Assembly (NCBI GenBank): GCA_002238525.1 | Contig: MPMN01000003.1 | Coordinates: forward strand, 1-64,000 | From: Flavobacteriaceae bacterium bin25 | GTDB taxonomy: Bacteria > Bacteroidota > Bacteroidia > Flavobacteriales > Flavobacteriaceae | Direction: 5' to 3' | DNA length: 64,000 bases | In this document: positions 57,131 through 64,000 of the stretch, piece by piece | Layout of the letters: every line of letters starts with the position of its first letter | How positions within the stretch are numbered: position 1 is the first letter of the stretch | The notes under the pieces: generated by a model | The model's database searches: none | Seen by the model: the letters and a program-made list of their open reading frames with translations, nothing else | What the model was told of the DNA's origin: nothing | Program-made: the position numbers and the translations under genes

Positions 57131-60100
57131 CTAAAAGGTAGATTCACCACAATTAGGGAATGTAATTCTCCTCCCACTTGCACTGGTGAGTCCGTCAGCA
57201 GCTCGGTAAATTTGTAAGCATTTGGTTACTTTCCTGACATCCCATCCCTTGATATTTCCACTGAATTTAGACGTTCTAAACATCCATTTCATATTGGTTA
57301 CATTACTGACATCCCAGTTACTAATGTCTTGATTGAATGGAGTTCGATATTCAAATAGACCCTGACCTTGTGATCCAGTCTCCCCATAAAACATTGATTC
57401 CATATTTTCCACTTTACCGACATCCCAAGAACCAATAGGCTGATTGAATACCTGATTTTGTTGAAACATTTGCCTCATCGTGGTCACATTACCGACATCC
57501 CAATCACCAATAGGCTGATTGAATACACTTCTTCGAAACATTGAGTCCATATCGGTCACATTACTGACATCCCATTTACTAATGTCTTGATTGAATGTAA
57601 CTAACTTGGTTACAGTAGTAACTCCACCTTCAAACATTCCCTTCATAGTGGTCACATTACCGACATCCCAATCACCAATAGGCTGATTGAAGGCATTTGC
57701 ACGGAAAAACATTCCCTCCATAGTGATAACATTACCGACATCCCAACCACCAATATCTCGATTGAAAGCCCGAGCCTCTCTAAACATTTCCTTCATATTG
57801 GTAACATTACCGACATCCCATCTACTGATGTCTACATTGAATGCACTGTTGCTATGAAACATACTCTGCATATTGGTCACGTTACCGACATTCCAAGAAC
57901 CAATAGATGGATGATTTTTATTCACGAAAGCAAACATACTAGACATATCCCTCACATTACTAACATCCCATTTACTGATATCTTGATTGAAGTTACTAGC
58001 ACCTTGAAACATCCCACTCATATCGGTCACATTGCTGACATCCCAACCACTGATATCTGTATTGAACTTAGCACTTCGAAACATACCAGACATATCCCTC
58101 ACATTACTGACATCCCATTTACCAATGGCAATGGGAACATGACCTAATCTTGAGAATCCAGATCCTCGAAACATTTCCCTCATCGTGGTCACATTACTGA
58201 CATTCCAAGAACTGATGTCTGAATAGAATTCCTCAGTATCTCTAAACATACCACTCATATCCCTCACATTACTGACATCCCAACTACCCATAAATGGATT
58301 GAATTTCCGAGCATCTTTAAACATCTCTCTCATATCCCTTACACTACCCACATTCCAATTATTGACATCTTGATTGAATACCCTTGCACCAGAAAACATT
58401 CCAGTCATAAGACCTACATTACCCACATTCCAATTATTGACAGGTTGGTTAAAGGCACGTGCGTTGCGGAACATATAGATCATATTATCCACTTTACTGA
58501 CATCCCAAGAACCGATGTTTCCATTGAATTTAGCCGCACCATCAAACATATGTTGCATAAAAGTTACATTACTCACATTCCAATTGCCGATATTTTGATT
58601 AAATTCGCTTGCGTCTTTAAACATAAAACTCATATCCTTCACATTACTGACCCCATCGACCCAACCAAGTAGTTGATTGTAGTCACTTCCCTGGAACATA
58701 CCGCTCATATCTTTCACATTATTGACCTCCCAAACACCGAGATCATAAGGGAAACCCTGAACACCTGCAAACATTTGCCTCATATTTTTCACATTGATCA
58801 CATCCCATTTGCTGATATCTCCGTGATTATACGTTGTTGGGACTATCATATTATGATCAGGATGGGGAACCCTAAACAATTGATTCATACTCGTAACAAA
58901 TGTGGTAACTACGTATTGAAGGTTGTTACCACCCCTTGCTTGACTTCTTAGTATTCGAGTATCGGCAATAAGATACTGATTACCAGCATAGGTAACACGC
59001 TGACCAATTTTTGACCAAGCAGCACAACTTGCTTTGATGTATCCATCTTCTTCGTATATGAGATCTGTCCTAGTATCATCACATATAATCGTAGGCGGGG
59101 GAGTTTGGGTATTGGTAGGTTGCGTATTAGTAGGTTGATTCGTAGTAGTGGTAGGTTGATTCGTTGTCGGTTGATTGGTTGGAGTTGTAGTAGTGGGCTG
59201 GTTATTAGTAGGTTGCGTATTAGTGGGCTGTGTACCAGTAGGCTGCGTATCGGTAGGTTGATTCGTTGTCGGATCACCTCCAGATGATTCTACCTCAGTA
59301 AACAAAGCCTCTAATGAACAATTACCACCTACGTCAAAACGCACTTGCTCATTAGTTAAAACAATATCATCAGGACAACCAGAACCCGATGCACGCCACC
59401 GATCAAATTCATAACCATCATCCGGCTCAGCGGTAATGCGAACTTCCTGACCAAAACCTCTTTCCTCTTCTTCACTATCCACGCTACCCCCAGTACCACC
59501 TTCAGCAGTAATGCTGTATAATACCTCCTTAAATACCGCCTTGATTGCACAATCTCTAGTCACTACGAAAGAAATAGTCCTCTCCTCTACATCAATGTCC
59601 GGAGAATCCTCTTCACCACAACTTAATACCCATTCCTCGAAACCATAATGCTCATTGGCTGTGGCTGTAACCTCCACCTCATCACCATAAACAAGATTCT
59701 CCGATGGTGTAATCATTATCCGTCCATTCTCGTTTTCTTCTATCGTAATCGTGCGAGATGCCTTGGAAAACAAGACAGACAATCCACAATTACCCTCAAC
59801 AGAAAATTCCAATTTAGGATCAGAAGCATCCGCTATGACTGGACAATCCGTATCTTCCATTATCTCCCATCGCTCAAATACATAACCCTCATCAGGGATT
59901 GCTGTCAAGGAAATGGTCTGGCCATGTTCCTTGGTTAAGGAATCATCACCTCCTAATGACTGACCTTCTGAATCATTTACCGATCCTCCATCTGATATTG
60001 AAGCACTGATGGTGTATTGTGCTTTTTCAAACACCGCCTCTAATTGACAATTACCCTCAACAATGAACTCAACCACAGGATCTGTATTATTGGCAAGTGT

Positions 60101-61522
60101 AGGACAATTCGAAGGGGACATTCCTCCTTCAGTTATCCATCTACTAAATTGATACCCCTCTTGGGGTGTTGCTGTCAAAGAGATGGTATCTCCATGGACG
60201 ATACTAATACCCGTCTCCGAATCCTCATCGCCAACACTTCCTCCTTCAGAAGATGTCGCTGTGATGGTATAAGATACCTTTTCAAATACCGCTTCTATCG
60301 TACAATCTTCCAATATAGTAATCGTTAGGCTTGATTCGTCATCGTTTAAATCACCACAATCTCCGGACCAACCCTTGAAGGCATAATGCTCATCAGCGGT
60401 TGCTGTAACCTCCACCTCATCACCATAAACTACACCCTCTGATGGGCTAATGGTTATCTGTCCATTTTCGTTCTCTGCTGCCGATATCATACGAGGAGCT
60501 TTTTCAAATACCGCCTCCAATTGACAATCCCCTTCAACCACGAACTCCGCTTCAACATCTGTAGCATCTGCAAGGGTAGGACAATCTTCACTTCTCCATT
60601 CACTAAACTGATAGCCCTTGTCAGGGGCTGCTGTCAAAGTAGATGTCTCTCCATAGACTATAGATAATTCCTCATCAACCTGCTGTCCATCTCGGACCAC
60701 GATTCCCCCATCAGTAGAGGTCGCCGTGATGGTATAGCTTACTTTTTCAAAAACCGCTCCTAGTGAACAATCAGATACCAGAGTAATCACTATGCTTGAT
60801 TCATCGTTATTTAATTCTCCACAGCTTCCAGACCAACCCTTGAAGGCGTAATGTTTATTGGCATTGGCAGTAACCACTACCTCATCACCATGATCAACTG
60901 TTGCAGATGGGGTGATGCCTATTTCCCCATTCTCGTTCTCTTCTATCGTAATGGTACGAGGGGCTTTGGTAAAGACCGCTTCCAAACTACAATTACCTGT
61001 AACAGTGAAGGTTACCTTGTTGTTGACGGCTATAAGGTCAGAACATTCGCTGCCCTCGGACGGTGTCCATCCGCTTAACTGATAGCCTTCTTCAGGCTCT
61101 GCTGTAAAAGACGCTACCTGTCCAAACTCTCTTGACAATTCCCCCTCTCCGACACTGCCTCCATCGGTTGAACCGGCGGTGATGCTATACTTGATCTTCT
61201 CAAACTCAGCTCCAATCTGACAATTCTTGGAAGCGGTGATGGTGATTTCTGAATTGTCTGGGCTAAAACTACCACAATCCCCTGTCCATTGCTTCAATTG
61301 ATAGTGCTCTTGGGCAGTGGCAGTAACGGTCACCGACTGGCCACCATCTACACTTTGACTAGACGTTACCGAACCGCCAACACCAGTAGATGTGGCGATG
61401 GTAAACTTAGCCAATACCGGCTCAATAGGTGCTGTGGGCGTATCTTCATCATTACACGAAAATAACAGAAGTAGCCCTAATACGGAAATGAATAATGGAA
61501 ATGGAAAGATTCTTAATCTCAT
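57131..61522 (-). CDS. Large BspA-like repeat lipoprotein with Thr/Pro stalk (9 InlB-like modules, about 20 DUF285 repeats)
   Basis: The signal peptide (MRLRIFPFPLFISVL) ends in an LLFSC lipobox followed by NDED, an acidic stretch like the Bacteroidota lipoprotein surface-export signal. Nine InlB-type modules come next, with WSGxCG and later Cys. A low-complexity T/P/Q/N stalk follows (TNQPTTTT pattern, encoded near 59100-59270), then a domain with VTTFVTSMNQLF and about 20 BspA/DUF285 repeats (FNQPIGDWDVGNVTTM). The end is VRKVTKC and ITFPNCGES. It is closely related to the 17.4-21.4 kb protein in the first modules. C12 and G9 tracts lie upstream. Surface role inferred. Confidence 0.88.
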   Translation of the reverse strand: MRLRIFPFPLFISVLGLLLLFSCNDEDTPTAPIEPVLAKFTIATSTGVGGSVTSSQSVDGGQSVTVTATAQEHYQLKQWTGDCGSFSPDNSEITITASKNCQIGAEFEKIKYSITAGSTDGGSVGEGELSREFGQVASFTAEPEEGYQLSGWTPSEGSECSDLIAVNNKVTFTVTGNCSLEAVFTKAPRTITIEENENGEIGITPSATVDHGDEVVVTANANKHYAFKGWSGSCGELNNDESSIVITLVSDCSLGAVFEKVSYTITATSTDGGIVVRDGQQVDEELSIVYGETSTLTAAPDKGYQFSEWRSEDCPTLADATDVEAEFVVEGDCQLEAVFEKAPRMISAAENENGQITISPSEGVVYGDEVEVTATADEHYAFKGWSGDCGDLNDDESSLTITILEDCTIEAVFEKVSYTITATSSEGGSVGDEDSETGISIVHGDTISLTATPQEGYQFSRWITEGGMSPSNCPTLANNTDPVVEFIVEGNCQLEAVFEKAQYTISASISDGGSVNDSEGQSLGGDDSLTKEHGQTISLTAIPDEGYVFERWEIMEDTDCPVIADASDPKLEFSVEGNCGLSVLFSKASRTITIEENENGRIMITPSENLVYGDEVEVTATANEHYGFEEWVLSCGEEDSPDIDVEERTISFVVTRDCAIKAVFKEVLYSITAEGGTGGSVDSEEEERGFGQEVRITAEPDDGYEFDRWRASGSGCPDDIVLTNEQVRFDVGGNCSLEALFTEVESSGGDPTTNQPTDTQPTGTQPTNTQPTNNQPTTTTPTNQPTTNQPTTTTNQPTNTQPTNTQTPPPTIICDDTRTDLIYEEDGYIKASCAAWSKIGQRVTYAGNQYLIADTRILRSQARGGNNLQYVVTTFVTSMNQLFRVPHPDHNMIVPTTYNHGDISKWDVINVKNMRQMFAGVQGFPYDLGVWEVNNVKDMSGMFQGSDYNQLLGWVDGVSNVKDMSFMFKDASEFNQNIGNWNVSNVTFMQHMFDGAAKFNGNIGSWDVSKVDNMIYMFRNARAFNQPVNNWNVGNVGLMTGMFSGARVFNQDVNNWNVGSVRDMREMFKDARKFNPFMGSWDVSNVRDMSGMFRDTEEFYSDISSWNVSNVTTMREMFRGSGFSRLGHVPIAIGKWDVSNVRDMSGMFRSAKFNTDISGWDVSNVTDMSGMFQGASNFNQDISKWDVSNVRDMSSMFAFVNKNHPSIGSWNVGNVTNMQSMFHSNSAFNVDISRWDVGNVTNMKEMFREARAFNRDIGGWDVGNVITMEGMFFRANAFNQPIGDWDVGNVTTMKGMFEGGVTTVTKLVTFNQDISKWDVSNVTDMDSMFRRSVFNQPIGDWDVGNVTTMRQMFQQNQVFNQPIGSWDVGKVENMESMFYGETGSQGQGLFEYRTPFNQDISNWDVSNVTNMKWMFRTSKFSGNIKGWDVRKVTKCLQIYRAADGLTSASGRRITFPNCGESTF

Positions 61523-61815
61523 CAGATAGTATATTTAATAGGTTTGTTGATGTTTATAATTGATTGTAATAGATGAAAGCTCCTCAAAACGGATAGGTGA
61601 AAAATCATAGGATGGACTTACCCCCCCCCCCCATACTGAGGTTTGAAAATTCGGGGAATAGAGGCTCCATATCCTTCCCTATAGAAAAGAGAAAGCAAGC
61701 ATAAGAAAGCATACCCTAAAAGAGTAAGCTCTTCAAAAAAATAGTTGAACTGAAACTGGAAAGGATTTACCCGATCCCTATTCCAAAATAAATGGGGGGG
61801 GGTAATTACATTAAA
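61523..61815 (-). promoter_or_regulatory. Upstream region with paired C12/G9 tracts
   Basis: Plus-strand C12 at 61621-61632 and G9 at 61794-61802 lie 99-110 and 272-280 bases upstream of the lipoprotein start, mirroring the C8/G8 pair before the 21.4-kb gene. Shared context includes AAATGGGGGGGG-TAA and TACCCGA. It probably holds a switchable promoter, but no -7/-33 pair is certain. Confidence 0.55.
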
Positions 61816-62413
61816 GAAGATACGGTCTATTGCCAATCTATTACAAGATAACAACCGGGTAGAATCAGAAAGTATATTTCTCAATTAAGTAATATATGTG
61901 ACGCAGTTACAGTGGCGCAAATGTACAAATTTTTATTAAGAGAGTATCCATATCGTTGAAATCTGTCCTACCAGCAAATTTATCTGTTTAAGATCTACTC
62001 CATAATGAAAGCATTAGAGCCATTATAAACACATTCTAGAATAAAGAGATTAGTAAGAAACACTGGATCTAGTAACAGACATTTGGTCTAAATCGGTGGT
62101 ATAGTTGTCAAATCACCAGGTTGAAAGGCTTAGAGGAAGTTCATTACCAGCAATTATAGAGGCCGTAGCATACAATTTAAGGTGTTCTCCAGGATAGAGC
62201 GTCTAATAAAGATAGAAAATAAGCCTATAAGGGTGTGATATGGACAAATATTTAACAAAACATTATCAAGAAAAAGATGACTTAAGTACATAATGAGTAA
62301 TTAAAAGTAGAAAAACAACCCAAAAATTGCTCAGCCAGAAATGTGAATTATTCAAAGGGCTCATGTGGTGATAATATTTCACAATTTGACCTTAATTCTG
62401 TAATCAACTAACG
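61816..62413. other. Intergenic region, nothing recognised
   Basis: About 600 AT-rich bases between the lipoprotein upstream region and the end of the aspartokinase gene. No gene, repeat or hairpin is supported. Confidence 0.4.
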
Positions 62414-63667
62414 CTATATACATACAAACTGTGCTGTTTCTAGAGTTCGCTGCTCCAACAAAACTCTTTTTCCATTTTTAGAAATCCGATCAATTGCTTG
62501 CTGATCAAAATGTCTAATTGTATAGAGCATCACATCTCGATATACAACAACTTTAAATTTTTTCTTTAATACAGAAATGAGCTCTATCAACCTTCTATAT
62601 TTATTAGAAAAACAAACTGAAAAACTAATAGCCGAATTCTGAGTCAACTCCACCCTCATCTGATAACGATCCAGAAGTGCAAATACCTCGCTGATGTTCT
62701 TCTCAATTAAAAATGAAAAGTCTAAAGTAGAAATTTTTAATAATACAAGATTTTCCTTTTTGATGAAACAAGAAACCTTAGGTTTTAACTTGTGTCCCAA
62801 GCCAATTTTCGTTCCAGTAATATGTGGCTCTTGAAATGATCTGACAAAAAAAGGGATTTTTTTTCTCTGGACTGGCTGAATAGTCTTGGGGTGTATTACC
62901 GAAGCTCCATAATAAGCCAATTCAATAGCTTCTCGATAAGAAACTCTTTTCAGCAATACAGTTGGATCAAATATTTTGGGATTTCCGTTCATTATGCCTC
63001 GAACATCTTTCCAAACCGTTACTGATTGTGCATCAAGCGCATACCCAAATATAGCTGCCGTATAATCTGAACCCTCTCTACCCAATGTAGTTGAATTTCC
63101 TGCTAAATCACTTGCTATAAAACCTTGTGCTAGCGTTACTTTTTTTGGATGTACAAACTTTTTGATCAATTCAATAGTAAGCTGCCAGTTCAAATTTGCA
63201 TCTCGAAAATAAGAATCAGTTTTGATGCATTTTCTTGAATCAATTAACACATTGTCTAAACCAATAGAATTGAGGTAATGATGGATAATTTTGGTGCATA
63301 ATAATTCGCCATAGACCACAATTTGATCATATACAAACGCACGGTTTTGATGAAAATTCCCTCGAAAAAATAATTTTAAATCAGAGAATAGCTCCTCCAA
63401 CTGTTCAATGAGATTATCTTGGGATGCCAAAAACAATTTATCAATAACCTCAAGATGATAGTTTCTTATTTTGTCTAAAGCTTTATCCAACCGATCTTGC
63501 TTTCCAAAATATAAATTGGTGATTTCTTCAAATGCATTGGTCATCTTACCCATCGCAGATACAACGACCACCAAAGGTGATTCAAAATTCGATTGGACAA
63601 TTTTTCCTAGTGACTTTACTCCCTCGGCATCCTTTACAGACGCTCCCCCAAATTTATATACCCTCAT
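62414..63667 (-). CDS. lysC: Aspartate kinase
   Basis: Phosphorylates aspartate, the first step to lysine, threonine and methionine. The protein starts MRVYKFGGASV (KFGG-[ST]-V family motif), with VVVVSAMGKMT, TTLGREGSDYTAAIFG (about 195) and VWKDVRGIMNGNP. The C-terminal 120 residues form a divergent ACT regulatory region. It is monofunctional with no homoserine dehydrogenase domain. The start overlaps the upstream acetyltransferase stop as TAATG, so the two are cotranscribed. Confidence 0.93.
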   Translation of the reverse strand: MRVYKFGGASVKDAEGVKSLGKIVQSNFESPLVVVVSAMGKMTNAFEEITNLYFGKQDRLDKALDKIRNYHLEVIDKLFLASQDNLIEQLEELFSDLKLFFRGNFHQNRAFVYDQIVVYGELLCTKIIHHYLNSIGLDNVLIDSRKCIKTDSYFRDANLNWQLTIELIKKFVHPKKVTLAQGFIASDLAGNSTTLGREGSDYTAAIFGYALDAQSVTVWKDVRGIMNGNPKIFDPTVLLKRVSYREAIELAYYGASVIHPKTIQPVQRKKIPFFVRSFQEPHITGTKIGLGHKLKPKVSCFIKKENLVLLKISTLDFSFLIEKNISEVFALLDRYQMRVELTQNSAISFSVCFSNKYRRLIELISVLKKKFKVVVYRDVMLYTIRHFDQQAIDRISKNGKRVLLEQRTLETAQFVCI

Positions 63668-64000
63668 TACTCAGCATTGAGATAGGATTCCATTTGTTTC
63701 CTAGTCATCTGAACTATTCGCCAATCATCAATTAATCTGGCACCACTTTTTTTATAAAAATCAATCGCGTTTTGATTCCAATCTAAAACAGCCCACTCAA
63801 TTCTTTGAACTTTTTCTACATATGCATGCTCTATAAATGCCATGTAAAGCTTAGTTCCTATACCCTTCTTGGTAAATTCCTTTTTAACAATCAAATCTTC
63901 TAAATGCAAAGTAGGTCCCCTCCAAGTAGAATACCTTGGATAAAATAAAGCCATGCCCACTATCTCATTCCCTACCTGAGCTACCAAACATTGAAAAAGT
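63667..64000 (-). CDS. GNAT-family N-acetyltransferase (5' end outside window)
   Basis: The frame is still open at the window edge, so the N-terminus is missing. Visible are the central GNAT strands and acetyl-CoA loop: EIVGMALFYPRYSTWRG, LHLEDLIVKKEFTKKGIGTKLY (Q/RxxGxG/A equivalent) and DWNQNAIDFYKKSGA. This resembles the diamine/polyamine acetyltransferase-like group often found before aspartate kinase in Bacteroidota. The substrate is unknown. Confidence 0.85.
   Translation of the reverse strand, partial: LFQCLVAQVGNEIVGMALFYPRYSTWRGPTLHLEDLIVKKEFTKKGIGTKLYMAFIEHAYVEKVQRIEWAVLDWNQNAIDFYKKSGARLIDDWRIVQMTRKQMESYLNAE

Noticed and set aside
61618..61884. 88-codon minus-strand frame across the C12 and G9 tracts
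   Set aside because: It exists only because the tracts are free of stops; it contains no domain and lies in the lipoprotein upstream region.

Overview
The window is an AT-rich chromosomal segment of a Bacteroidota bacterium, most likely of the Cytophagales type. The evidence is the set of lineage-typical small families (DUF4271 next to hemD, DUF4296 after pyrC), a mevalonate-route gene pair, BspA-like surface lipoproteins, lack of Shine-Dalgarno leaders, and TAnnTTTG-type -7 boxes close to start codons. I cannot name a genus from sequence alone.

Layout. 1-4.6 kb: 3' part of a giant surface protein made of near-identical 216-bp repeats plus BspA/DUF285 repeats. 5.0-12.7 kb: housekeeping genes (SemiSWEET, hemD, DUF4271, a GT2, pyrC, DUF4296, an epimerase, tyrS, a LuxE-like enzyme). 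12.7-13.0 kb: a decayed TnpB (IS200/IS605) remnant. 13.5-23.4 kb: a PhoB-like regulator and a PhoR-like kinase held apart by two tandem BspA-type lipoprotein genes. 23.4-33.1 kb: trmB, an alkyltransferase-like protein, mrp, nifU-like, a ferredoxin/flavodoxin reductase, mvaD and a GHMP kinase, then three glycosyltransferases. 34.0 kb: tRNA-Leu(CAA). 34.6-42.8 kb: a restriction-modification island with one small methyltransferase, three tandem Eco57I-like methyltransferase genes and one GIY-YIG/helicase gene. 43.0-46.5 kb: prs, rplY, pth, ribF. 46.6-51.3 kb: accessory block with a complete but frameshifted IS630-type element, an ImmA-PIN pair and a DNA methyltransferase/GIY-YIG fusion. 51.8-56.8 kb: serS, rsmA, mgtE, a serA-like dehydrogenase and an ArsC/LMW phosphatase. 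57.1-61.5 kb: a fourth BspA-type lipoprotein. 62.4-64.0 kb: aspartokinase and a GNAT cut by the window end.

The most striking theme is contingency. In an AT-rich sequence, nearly all long G/C homopolymers fall in the restriction-modification array or at the surface lipoprotein genes. Each of the three tandem methyltransferase genes is split by a G9, G9 or C12 tract, and one added base (or two removed) would restore a full-length protein in each case. The 17.4-21.4 kb lipoprotein gene carries an in-frame G9 tract early in its coding sequence. Two lipoprotein genes have matching pairs of C and G tracts upstream. The window therefore suggests one cell population switching both its DNA methylation/restriction specificity and its repetitive surface proteins. 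The methyltransferase array is a tandem duplication whose scars (copies of the preceding gene's 3' end and the following gene's 5' end) are still readable. The target-recognition halves have diverged while the catalytic halves remain almost identical.

Limits: all family calls are from reading motifs, with no database search. Homopolymer lengths could be affected by assembly error.
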